From Butyrivibrio sp. UBA3740 (GTDB lineage: Bacteria > Bacillota > Clostridia > Lachnospirales > Lachnospiraceae), in NCBI GenBank assembly GCA_002372465.1, contig DFGW01000145.1, forward strand, positions 1-13,897: a stretch of DNA of 13,897 nt. The letters run 5' to 3'. The notes under the pieces are model-generated. The model ran no database searches and was not told the DNA's origin. It worked only from the letters and a program-made list of their open reading frames with translations. Made by a program: the position numbers and the translations under genes. Numbering within the stretch: position 1 is the first letter of the stretch; the number at the start of each line of letters is the position of its first letter. Of this stretch, positions 6,739 through 13,628 are shown one piece after another.

Positions 6739-7302
6739 ATGAATCAAGAAAAGCTTTTTATTTACACAATGGACATGAAATATGTCCGTAACCTTCATAA
6801 TGCAGATGATAGAGTTCAATCTGTATCACCCCAAATTCATAAAAGCAACAGGCCTTTTGTAGGAGTAGTTGTTGTTTGCAATGATTACCAATACTGTATT
6901 CCTATAGATTCTCCTAAAGCCAAACACTATTCAATGAAGAATGACGTCGATTTTTCAAGAATTTTTTCTGGAGATAAGCTTATCGGAGTCTTGAATTTTA
7001 ACAATATGATTCCTGTTGACAGCACAGTAATCAAGAAAATGAATGTACGAATCAATAAAAATGATTCTCAAGAAAATAAAGCATATAAGATTCTTTGTTC
7101 CAAAGAGCTTGATTGGATTCAGAAGAATCAGGACGCAATAATCAAAAAGGCCAACAAACTTTATAACATGATAAATTCCGGAAAGGCTAATAGTTCTCTT
7201 AAAAGCAGATGTTTAGATTTTAAAAAACTCGAAACTGTATTATCCAAATGGCAATCAAAAAAGAATGATACCCAAAATACAGAAGCTAAAAAGGCGAAGT
7301 GA
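6739..7302 (+). CDS. toxN: Type III toxin-antitoxin system ToxN/AbiQ-family endoribonuclease toxin
   Basis: A 187-residue protein. The N-terminal half carries the family pattern: FIYTMDMKYVRNLHNADDRV (7-26), RPFVGVVVVCNDYQYCIPI (38-56), then DSPKAKH (57-63). Ser58 and Lys60 have the S-x-K spacing of the ToxN catalytic residues, and Tyr9 and Tyr15 lie where aromatic active-site residues are expected. The C-terminal half is helical and lysine-rich. The length is within the 165-190 usual for the family. The enzyme cuts cellular and phage mRNA and its own antitoxin RNA. The start ATG is set by GGGAGG just before it; an upstream in-frame extension would run through the antitoxin repeats and terminator and is rejected. 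It is the only confident plus-strand gene here, more AT-rich than its neighbours, and splits the transfer operon, all consistent with acquisition as a cassette. The subfamily (ToxN, CptN, TenpN) cannot be fixed by eye. Confidence 0.9.
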   Translation: MNQEKLFIYTMDMKYVRNLHNADDRVQSVSPQIHKSNRPFVGVVVVCNDYQYCIPIDSPKAKHYSMKNDVDFSRIFSGDKLIGVLNFNNMIPVDSTVIKKMNVRINKNDSQENKAYKILCSKELDWIQKNQDAIIKKANKLYNMINSGKANSSLKSRCLDFKKLETVLSKWQSKKNDTQNTEAKKAK

Positions 7303-7320
7303 TTCGCCTTTTTATGCTTC
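7282..7320. terminator. Bidirectional terminator shared by the toxin gene and virD4
   Basis: AAAAAGGCGAA (7288-7298) pairs perfectly with TTCGCCTTTTT (7303-7313) around GTGA, with an outer GAAGC/GCTTC helix (7282-7286 and 7316-7320). It is T-rich on the 3' side on both strands. It contains the toxin stop codon (7300-7302) and the virD4 stop codon (7312-7314), so one 39-bp element ends both converging genes. Confidence 0.85.
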
Positions 7321-9057
7321 TACTACATCATAAAGATCATCATCCTTCAGAGACATTGGAGGATTTAGATTCTTTGCTATATCATATGCATTTTTCTTAT
7401 TGTACTCAGCAGTCTCCTTGTAATGCGGATGCTGTGTAACATCATATTTATCGGAGTAAAATGGTCTCACACCCCTTAGCTGCAGGATACATTTACCGCC
7501 ATCCATGACCGCAAGTTCATCCATGGTCATGAGATCTTTACCGGTCTTCTGGTAATTCATAGAATAGGATGGATTGTTACCCCGGCTCTCTCCGGTGTTG
7601 TACATGTCTATGGTCTCCTTGCCAAGCATCTGGCTTAAGTCTTTCAGCGTAGTCTGCTCAGTTCCACCAAGAAATAGCTGTGAGTCCATATTGCCGATAA
7701 TGGTATCACAGTGATCCTTATACAGAGCTTTGAGCTGTGACTTTGCCTGCAGGAATAGACAGGCACTGATCTCACGGCTTCGGATCGTAGCAACCAGTTT
7801 CTCCAGATTTGGTATCTGTCCCACATTGGCCGTCTCATCAATAAGACAGCGCACATGAATCGGTAGCTTTCCACCATAGACATCATCAGCTTTTTCACAG
7901 AGAAGATTGAACATCTGGCTATAGATCATGGCAATCAGGAAATTGAAAGTCGGATCCGTATCACTCATGATAAGGAAAAGAGCTGTCTTCCTATCGCCAA
8001 GCATATCAAGGTCAAGTTCATCATAACGTGTTATGTCCCTTAGCTCCTGGATATCAAATGGAGAAAGTCTTGCAGCACAGCTAATAAGCACTGATTTCAT
8101 GGTTTTGCCTGCAGCCACTTTGAATTTTTTATATTGCCTTACAGCAAAGTGGTTCGGATCATCTTTTTCCAAATCCCTGAAAAGCATATCCACCGGGCTC
8201 ATATAGTCCTCATCATCTTCCCGGACATCTGAAGCATTGATCAGTTCCAAGAGAGTATTGAAGTTTTGCTCTTCATACGGTGCAACATAATAGATATATC
8301 CTATAAGTGCCGTGTAGAGCAGCGTCTCAGCTTTGGTCCAAAACTCATCACCTGACTTTCCTTCACCTTTTGTGTTAGAAATCAAGGTATTTACCAGCTT
8401 CAAGATATCTTTTTCCGAATGAATATAGCGGAATGGGTTGTAATGGGCACTCTTACTGAAGTTGATAGTGTTAAAGACTACGATTTTGTATCCATGCTTT
8501 TTTAGGCACATTCCCGTCTTAACCACCAGGTCTCCCTTAGGATCAGTTACTACATAGGAACTGTGCATCTGTAGTAAGTTCGGTAAAAGAAAGAATCTTG
8601 TTTTACCGGAACCAGAACCACCTACCACCAAGACATTTTTGTTTCTGGCATACTTTGGAATCTTTGGTCTGCTATTCATTGTCAGACGCTCTGTCTGAGT
8701 GAGAATCACATTCTTCTCAAACTTAGGATCTACAAATGGCTCTATGTCCTGTGCCGTTCCCCATCTGGCAGTTCCATACTCAGCACCATGCCTGTACTTC
8801 TTGGCATTCTTCCCCTTTAGATATACTGCCAGTTTAAAGAGCCCTCCCAGAACTGCTCCGACAATAATATCCAATGGGTGAAAGCTGGGAATAGGATTGG
8901 AAAGTGCCACAGGAAGTACATCCAAAATATGATTTATCTTTTCCGATGCACCAGCTCCCGATGCCAGTCTCCATGCTTCTCCAAAGTTTGTAGCAAACAG
9001 TCCCGCAACAACATATGGGATGTTTAGGATGATAATACGCTTCTGTGATTTAGTCAT
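7312..9057 (-). CDS. virD4: VirD4-like type IV coupling protein (CD1115 family, TraG/TraD/PcfC)
   Basis: A 581-residue membrane-bound ATPase that receives the relaxase-DNA complex and feeds it to the channel. Two N-terminal membrane segments (about 8-24 and 62-80) precede the cytoplasmic motor. The motor starts with HGAEYGTARWGT (90-101), then Walker A GGSGSGKT (146-153), DPKGDL (172-177) and Walker B CLIDETANVGQIPNLE (404-419, Asp407 and Glu408). The motif SACLFLQAKSQLKALY (431-446) is typical of the family. The start ATG overlaps the pcfB stop as ATGA, with AAAGGAGAT 7 nt upstream. In related elements Maff2 directly follows this gene; here the toxin-antitoxin cassette intervenes and the transcript ends at the shared terminator. 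Normal length and intact motifs suggest a working protein. Confidence 0.93.
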   Translation of the reverse strand: MTKSQKRIIILNIPYVVAGLFATNFGEAWRLASGAGASEKINHILDVLPVALSNPIPSFHPLDIIVGAVLGGLFKLAVYLKGKNAKKYRHGAEYGTARWGTAQDIEPFVDPKFEKNVILTQTERLTMNSRPKIPKYARNKNVLVVGGSGSGKTRFFLLPNLLQMHSSYVVTDPKGDLVVKTGMCLKKHGYKIVVFNTINFSKSAHYNPFRYIHSEKDILKLVNTLISNTKGEGKSGDEFWTKAETLLYTALIGYIYYVAPYEEQNFNTLLELINASDVREDDEDYMSPVDMLFRDLEKDDPNHFAVRQYKKFKVAAGKTMKSVLISCAARLSPFDIQELRDITRYDELDLDMLGDRKTALFLIMSDTDPTFNFLIAMIYSQMFNLLCEKADDVYGGKLPIHVRCLIDETANVGQIPNLEKLVATIRSREISACLFLQAKSQLKALYKDHCDTIIGNMDSQLFLGGTEQTTLKDLSQMLGKETIDMYNTGESRGNNPSYSMNYQKTGKDLMTMDELAVMDGGKCILQLRGVRPFYSDKYDVTQHPHYKETAEYNKKNAYDIAKNLNPPMSLKDDDLYDVVEA

Positions 9058-9530
9058 CGCACCATCTCCTTTACATGAATTTTTGCTTTGGTAATCTGCT
9101 CCTTGGAAACCTCCTTGTAATGATCAAGCTTTTCTAACACGCTGGGCTTTTGTTTATCGAATGCCTTTGTTTTCTCAAACTCATCCATTACCGCTTCCAA
9201 CGCATCCAGGTCTTTCGCCTTAAAGAAAGCAGTATACTTCGGTGGATCCGAGAATTTATCCTTTGTTATGGCAAAATCCACACCGTAACGCTTTGCTATC
9301 CTCTCGAACTGCTTAATGCTCTCATCTCCAACAACCATGCTTGTTATGCCCTGGTCCTGACTTATAAGCTGTTTCACAGTTTGCTTGCCGCGATAACGCT
9401 TAGGCCCCATCATTTCCTTATGGCGTTTGTAAGCAATATAAGCCCTCACTGCCCCGACAATAGCTCTCCATGACAGCTTGCTCATGCTGACAGCAAGGTT
9501 TATGGTTTTCTCTTCTACAGCTTCCTGCAT
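9054..9530 (-). CDS. pcfB: PcfB family (DUF3801) relaxosome accessory protein
   Basis: A 158-residue protein with N-terminus MQEAVEEKTINLAVSMSKLS, the helical motif YIAYKRHKEM, and the family stretch GKQTVKQLISQDQGITSMVV. A compact domain follows (RYGVDFAITKD, YTAFFKAKDLDALEAVMDEF), then a lysine-rich C-terminal helix. In the Enterococcus plasmid pCF10, PcfB helps dock the relaxase complex onto the coupling protein PcfC; family membership and ATGA coupling to virD4 suggest the same job here. ATG start with AAAGGGGG about 8 nt upstream. It lies 25 nt after parB, so the maintenance and transfer blocks are joined in one transcription unit. Confidence 0.88.
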   Translation of the reverse strand: MQEAVEEKTINLAVSMSKLSWRAIVGAVRAYIAYKRHKEMMGPKRYRGKQTVKQLISQDQGITSMVVGDESIKQFERIAKRYGVDFAITKDKFSDPPKYTAFFKAKDLDALEAVMDEFEKTKAFDKQKPSVLEKLDHYKEVSKEQITKAKIHVKEMVR

Positions 9531-9555
9531 AAGAAATTCCCCCTTTCAAATGCTT

Positions 9556-10506
9556 CTATAGCTGCTGCTCCCGCATTCTTTTCTTCTGCCACTGGTCAAG
9601 GAGCTTAACAATTGTGTCCTCCATCTGTTTTGGAGTGTAGTTCTTTGGAAAATACTTCTTCAGAACTTCATTTTTGATTGTAACTTTATCTACATCTGAC
9701 TTCTTTTCTTCTGACATGATCACGTTCATGGCCTCCTGGGTAATTCCCTCTTCCTGAGACATCTTCTTTATGCGCTGTGCCTGTGATAAAGAAGGTGTTG
9801 TCTGAGAGAAGTCCATGGCTTCTAAAAGACGCTTCTGTTCATCTACATCAAGATAGGACAGTTCCACAGCCGGATTGAAGCCGATCTGCTTGTTATCAAC
9901 CATATCCAGAATCTCAGGAAGTAAGTTAGTAAGCCTGATATAACGTTGAACCTGCTTCACACTTTCTCCGGATTCCTCTGCGACAATCGCATTTGAACGT
10001 GTCCCTTTTAAATTCGGGTCAAGTTGGCCCGAATTTTCTATTGAAGGTCTTCCAGCCTTTCTCCTCACTGCATCAAGCTTCATTTTGTATGCCCATGCCT
10101 TTTCACTGGGAAGCAGTGACTCCCTTTGCATATTGGCATCAACCATCAATATGGTGGCGGCATCATCGTCCAAATCTCTCACGATACAGGGCAGTGTTTC
10201 TTTTCCAGCAATCTCCGAAGCATGACATCTTCTGTGACCTGACACAATCTCATATCCACCTTCATCTCTCGGTCGTACAATTGCCGGAGTGAGTACCCCG
10301 TATTCTTTGATGCTCTCAGCAGTTTTAGCCATCTCCTCATCATCCAGAACCTTAAAGGGATGGTTCTTAAATGGATGAAGCTCCGATAAAGGAATATCCT
10401 TAACTTGCTCGGTTCCAATGCTTTCTGCTTCCTTTTCCTTTGGGGAAGCTCCGCCAAAAATATCGTCATAACTCGAAAGCTGAATGTTTCCGTGAGATTT
10501 CTGCAT
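9556..10506 (-). CDS. parB: ParB/RepB/Spo0J family partition protein
   Basis: A 316-residue ParB. The N-terminal CTPase fold is seen in IPLSELHPFKNHPFKV (38-53), EYGVLTPAIVRP (68-79), GHRRCHAS (90-97, the CTP-binding box, GxRR-type) and the DANMQRESLLPSEKAWAY stretch (123-140). A helix-turn-helix lies around 172-195 (AIVAEESGESVKQVQRYIRL), followed by helical and C-terminal dimerisation regions with KNYTPKQMEDTIVKLLDQWQ. It should bind parS-like sites and, with ParA, segregate or stabilise the element. It overlaps the parA 3' end by 41 nt; its ATG has a perfect AAGGAGGTG 8 nt upstream. I did not find a clear parS site in the window. Confidence 0.92.
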   Translation of the reverse strand: MQKSHGNIQLSSYDDIFGGASPKEKEAESIGTEQVKDIPLSELHPFKNHPFKVLDDEEMAKTAESIKEYGVLTPAIVRPRDEGGYEIVSGHRRCHASEIAGKETLPCIVRDLDDDAATILMVDANMQRESLLPSEKAWAYKMKLDAVRRKAGRPSIENSGQLDPNLKGTRSNAIVAEESGESVKQVQRYIRLTNLLPEILDMVDNKQIGFNPAVELSYLDVDEQKRLLEAMDFSQTTPSLSQAQRIKKMSQEEGITQEAMNVIMSEEKKSDVDKVTIKNEVLKKYFPKNYTPKQMEDTIVKLLDQWQKKRMREQQL

Positions 10507-11287
10507 TCTTCAGCACCTCCTTTGTCAGCTTCTTATATGCCTCAGCAACTTTTCCCTTGGGATCATGCTCATAAATGCTCTTTCCTGCAGCACTTATCTC
10601 CGCTGCCCTTACAGAAAAAGGAATCTCTGTGTCATATACCTTGATATTCTTTCCATAGACATTTCTGACAAGACCACTTATCTCTTTTGCATAATTGGTC
10701 CTGCTGTCTACCATGGTCAGCAGAATTCCATCAATCTTCAGTCCAGGATTCATCTGCCTCTTTACCCTGCTGACAGTCTGGAGAAGCTGTTCCAGTCCCT
10801 TAGCAGACAGATACTGGCTCTGAACCGGAATAATAAGTCTGTCTGCAGCTGTAAGAGCATTGACCGTCAGCATTCCAAGCGATGGCATACAATCGATCAG
10901 GACCGCATCGTAATCATTTTTCACACAGTCAATATATTCCTTCAGGATTCTCTCCCTTCCCATGGCATTTACCAGCGACACCTCAAGACCAGCCAGTGAT
11001 ATGTTTGCCGGGATAAGGTCAACACCTTCCGGATGATGGATGATCCCCTCGCCCCGTTCTATCGGGTATTCCTGAAGCACACCGCTCATGATATCGGTCA
11101 CTGTAACTGGGATATCATCCGTCTTTGGATATCCCATGCTGATAGTAAGAGAGCCCTGCGGGTCAAGATCTACCAGCAGGACTCTTTTGCCTTCTTTAGC
11201 AAGGCCTATGCCTATATTCTCCGTACTCTGTGTTTTGCCCGTTCCTCCCTTTTGGTTGACCAGGGCATATACTGTTCCTCTGCTCAT
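10466..11287 (-). CDS. parA: ParA/Soj family partition ATPase
   Basis: A 273-residue deviant-Walker ATPase: N-terminus MSRGTVYALVNQKGGTGKTQ with Walker A KGGTGKT at 13-19 (signature Lys13), VDLDPQGSL at 39-47, Walker B VLIDCMPSLGMLT at 129-141, and the C-terminal VRAAEISAAGKSIYEHDP region typical of the family. It binds nucleoid DNA when ATP-loaded and moves ParB-bound element copies. I prefer the second ATG: GAGAGG lies 6 nt before it, while the first ATG (11293) directly abuts that ribosome site with no spacing. It lies 17 nt downstream of repA and overlaps parB. There is no N-terminal helix-turn-helix, so it is not expected to be its own repressor. Confidence 0.92.
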   Translation of the reverse strand: MSRGTVYALVNQKGGTGKTQSTENIGIGLAKEGKRVLLVDLDPQGSLTISMGYPKTDDIPVTVTDIMSGVLQEYPIERGEGIIHHPEGVDLIPANISLAGLEVSLVNAMGRERILKEYIDCVKNDYDAVLIDCMPSLGMLTVNALTAADRLIIPVQSQYLSAKGLEQLLQTVSRVKRQMNPGLKIDGILLTMVDSRTNYAKEISGLVRNVYGKNIKVYDTEIPFSVRAAEISAAGKSIYEHDPKGKVAEAYKKLTKEVLKNAEISRKHSAFEL

Positions 11288-11304
11288 TTTCATCCTCTCA
11301 TTTC

Positions 11305-12252
11305 TCAGAAATAGCCCCTTGCCTGGTCATGACTGACCATGTTTTCGTAGTGGGCATCAATAGTAAGTGGCGCATTATAAAGTGCTGCAATAAGGTACTG
11401 CCTGACATTCTTCACATCAGTAGTATTGTTCTTCAAAGAATCAATAACATAAGCTACATGGCTGTAATCAAGGCTTCTGAACTGTTCTTTCACCAGCTCC
11501 GGAGATTTCTTTGCTCCTCCAACAATGAAATACTTTGCTTCATCCGACAGGACATCCACAATCAGATTTGCTATCTGGTCTATAAGCTCGCCATTGTAAG
11601 GAAATCTCTGTTTTAGACTGACTAAATCAATGTTTTCACATATTTCCCTTTTTAGTTTTGATATATCAGACATACAGGAATCTCTTTTCTCATCTCGTCT
11701 CATCGCATCATCAGAAAACCGCTTATTCTCCGGTGGATATATCCTGATGAGATTAGATGAGATATTTTTATTCTCAGTATTACTTAAATCAGTATTATTT
11801 ATCTCAGTATTATTAGATTCCCGTTTTAAACATCCTTGGATTTCTGTTTTGAACATTCTAGGATTTCCATTTTGAACATTCTTGTTTTCACGCTGTGACA
11901 TACCGGACAGAATCTTCTTCACATACAAAAGAGCTGCCTTCCCCTGTCCTTTAAAATCCTTATCTACAAGTCCTATATCAACAAGCTGTTTGAGTGTCCT
12001 GCATGCCTTACCACTTGAACAGCCTATGCTGTCGCTGATCTGCTCAATCGTGTAGATAATATACACTCTTCCTTTTTCATCAAACCATTTATTCTCTGAA
12101 GACAGGCTCATTCTATCCAGTAACAGACCATAAAGAACCTTGGCATCACTTGTAAGTTCCTTAAATCTTGAATCTGTAAACAGCAGCTTTGGGACTCTGA
12201 TAAAGCTGAACAGGTCCGCTTCCTGACCATAGAAATAATCAAACTCAGCCAT
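11305..12252 (-). CDS. repA: Replication initiator protein RepA (RepA_N with C-terminal DUF6017)
   Basis: A 315-residue protein. Residues 10-112 are the RepA_N domain: SFIRVPKLLFTDSRFKELTS (16-35), AKVLYGLLLDRMSLS (37-51), WFDEKGRVYIIYTIEQI (56-72) and the winged-helix region SIGCSSGKACRTLKQLVDIG (75-94). A low-complexity linker (about 115-195, rich in Asn, Thr, Glu and Arg) leads to a C-terminal domain resembling DUF6017 (about 198-315, with GELIDQIANLIVDVL and VRQYLIAALYNAP). RepA_N proteins start theta-type replication and the origin often lies inside the rep gene. Here the linker contains two sets of direct repeats that fit this. The gene lies 5 nt after the Cys-rich gene; GAGG stands about 13 nt before the ATG, a slightly long spacing. 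Confidence 0.9.
   Translation of the reverse strand: MAEFDYFYGQEADLFSFIRVPKLLFTDSRFKELTSDAKVLYGLLLDRMSLSSENKWFDEKGRVYIIYTIEQISDSIGCSSGKACRTLKQLVDIGLVDKDFKGQGKAALLYVKKILSGMSQRENKNVQNGNPRMFKTEIQGCLKRESNNTEINNTDLSNTENKNISSNLIRIYPPENKRFSDDAMRRDEKRDSCMSDISKLKREICENIDLVSLKQRFPYNGELIDQIANLIVDVLSDEAKYFIVGGAKKSPELVKEQFRSLDYSHVAYVIDSLKNNTTDVKNVRQYLIAALYNAPLTIDAHYENMVSHDQARGYF
11772..11819. repeat. Three AT-rich 15-bp direct repeats (CAGTATTA core) inside repA
   Basis: The core CAGTATTA begins at 11775, 11790 and 11805, an exact 15-bp period, in very AT-rich sequence. The period equals five codons and encodes NNTEI-NNTDL-SNTEN, so a protein-level origin (simple linker repeat) is possible. Its position beside the 23-bp repeats also fits an AT-rich unwinding element of an intragenic origin. 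Confidence 0.7.
11823..11891. repeat. Three 23-bp iteron-like direct repeats inside repA, candidate origin of replication
   Basis: Copies at 11823-11845, 11846-11868 and 11869-11891, directly abutting. On the minus strand the conserved part is AG(A/G)ATGTT(C/T)AAAA, containing the small dyad GAA-TG-TTC in two copies. The first and second copies match at 19 of 23 positions, the second and third at 17 of 23. Because 23 is not a multiple of three, each copy is read in a different frame (NVQN, MFKT, CLKR), so the repeat cannot be kept for protein reasons. RepA_N plasmids are known to carry their origins within the rep gene; that this is the RepA binding site is inference. Confidence 0.7.
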
Positions 12253-12257
12253 TTATA

Positions 12258-12470
12258 CTAATTCCTCTTTTCCTCAAGTATCTTACGAGTGCACCAGCCA
12301 ATACATGGCCAGTGCGCTCCGTAAGGGCAGTCCTTTACACACTTTTTACGCGTCTGCTTGTTTCTCCTTATGACGTAAAAGCACTCAGAATACCTGGTGC
12401 AAACGCCCTTGCTTGTTCCAAAGAAGCACTTTCTGCAGTCCTTTGGTTTATCAGCCGCGTATTTTTCCAT
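12258..12470 (-). CDS. Small cysteine-rich protein of unknown function
   Basis: A 70-residue basic protein with eight cysteines: Cys12, 15, 24, 30, 44, 48, 56 and 60. They fall into two halves: C-x2-C-x8-C-x5-C, and C-x3-C-x7-C-x3-C within CVKDCPYGAHWPCIGWC. There is no signal peptide or membrane segment. The spacing suggests two metal-binding knuckles (zinc, or possibly iron-sulfur), though I cannot name a family with confidence; similar CPYG...PCIG-type small proteins are common in Lachnospiraceae elements as I recall. The start is joined to the DUF5688 stop as TAATG, and the stop lies 5 nt before repA, so it is made together with the replication initiator. It might regulate or assist replication; no direct evidence. 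Confidence 0.75.
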   Translation of the reverse strand: MEKYAADKPKDCRKCFFGTSKGVCTRYSECFYVIRRNKQTRKKCVKDCPYGAHWPCIGWCTRKILEEKRN

Positions 12471-13489
12471 TAGATTGCTTCGCCTCCGCGGTCTCTGTGA
12501 GGCTTAGGTGCTGCATGCTCAAGCGTTTCTTTCCTGATATCAACCACCTTGTCATTCATTCTGTCCTCAAACTTCTCAGCAAGCTCAAACACCTTTGCAT
12601 CTGCATCATAGTGATATACACTGTCCGTGAGCTGGTCTGAAGGATCTACGGTTGTGGCATTTACCTCTTTTACCATGTTCTCAAGACTTGCAGTATCAAA
12701 CTTGCCATTGTCAGGAATGATCAGCACCTCATGAATGCTGCTGGGTAAAATAAAGAAACTACCACCGACTCTGTCTGCAGCCTGGTCCATGAAATTCTGA
12801 TAAGCAAGAACACCGGCGCCATGGACATTTCCTTCAACGGAAGCTACAAACATCTGCTCCTGTTCTGGAGGAATGTTCAGCCCCAGCATCTCAAGATCTT
12901 CAACGCCCATCTGCTTGGCAAGAACCTCAGCCATTCCCTCAATGACAAGAGGTCTTATCTCCGGAGCATTCTTAATAGCATCTTCATGGAGCTGCTGCGC
13001 TGTGATGCCGTAGTTATCAAGCATCTGATTATTTACAAGAATTGTTCCAACACCTGCCTGTGAATCGCCAAGAACGAATCTGTAAACCACCGCCATGTCC
13101 TCGATGTTTTTATGAGGTACTGTCTCCAAAAGATCCTTATTCCTCTCAGCAGAAACCACTTCAATTGCCAGCTTATCCTTCATCTGGTCATAGTCCTTAA
13201 TAACATCCAGGTTGAAGTCCGGTTTGTTGCTCAAGGCATTTTCAGCAACTTCTGCAGCCCCGTTTACAATACTGTCGTAGTCCTTTCCGTCCTCATATTC
13301 CTTATAGAGGTTTGTAACATTGAGATTTACTCCAATAATGCTATCCTCAGGTTTTACCGTGAGCGCATCATAAGTCTCATTCATCTTCTCAACTGTTCTG
13401 GTTTCCACTGCGACTCCAGAGCCTGATCTAGACTCCATCTGCTCCTTGACATCATTTGCAAGATTTTCTTTAAATTCTTCGTAGTTCAT
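12470..13489 (-). CDS. DUF5688 family protein, first gene of the replication operon
   Basis: A 339-residue soluble protein starting MNYEEFKENLANDVKEQMES. It has no membrane segment or catalytic motif I recognise. The layout is alpha/beta, with a middle part containing NIEDMAVVYRFVLGD (128-142) and ILVNNQMLDNYGITAQQLHE (150-169), and a later part with GSFFILPSSIHEVLIIPDNG (243-262). This pattern matches the DUF5688 family, found repeatedly in gut Firmicutes genomes and mobile elements; its function is unknown. The ATG has AGGAGG 7 nt upstream; the open frame extends 27 codons further, but that part would cross the leader inverted repeat and lacks a ribosome site. It is followed without a gap by the Cys-rich gene. 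Confidence 0.8.
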   Translation of the reverse strand: MNYEEFKENLANDVKEQMESRSGSGVAVETRTVEKMNETYDALTVKPEDSIIGVNLNVTNLYKEYEDGKDYDSIVNGAAEVAENALSNKPDFNLDVIKDYDQMKDKLAIEVVSAERNKDLLETVPHKNIEDMAVVYRFVLGDSQAGVGTILVNNQMLDNYGITAQQLHEDAIKNAPEIRPLVIEGMAEVLAKQMGVEDLEMLGLNIPPEQEQMFVASVEGNVHGAGVLAYQNFMDQAADRVGGSFFILPSSIHEVLIIPDNGKFDTASLENMVKEVNATTVDPSDQLTDSVYHYDADAKVFELAEKFEDRMNDKVVDIRKETLEHAAPKPHRDRGGEAI

Positions 13490-13541
13490 CCTGTGTCCTC
13501 CTGTGAATTCAATATTGTTGCACCCGGTTTTGGGCATAGAG

Positions 13542-13579
13542 AAAGAGCAATCGTTCTTTTTTAAGAACAACTGCTCTTT
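13542..13579. repeat. Long interrupted inverted repeat in the operon leader
   Basis: AAAGAGCA (13542-13549) pairs with TGCTCTTT (13572-13579) and GTTCTT (13553-13558) with AAGAAC (13563-13568), around a TTTT loop. A symmetrical 3-by-3 internal mismatch separates the two helices. No T-run follows on either strand, so it is not a standard terminator. It lies 53-90 nt before the DUF5688 start codon, inside the expected mRNA leader, and may be an RNA control element or a protein-binding dyad. Confidence 0.7.
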
Positions 13580-13628
13580 ATGTAAAATAGATATTTTTAG
13601 ATAATCAATTCACTTTTCCGACATATGT

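Noticed and set aside
10179..10469. 96-codon minus-strand frame inside parB
   Set aside because: Out of frame with parB, whose domains are intact over the whole stretch.
11088..11336. 82-codon plus-strand frame antisense to parA
   Set aside because: Shadow of the Walker A region of parA; no start signal.
13490..13570. N-terminal extension of the DUF5688 protein by 27 residues
   Set aside because: No ribosome site; it would use the leader inverted repeat as coding sequence, whereas the ATG at 13489 has AGGAGG at 7 nt.
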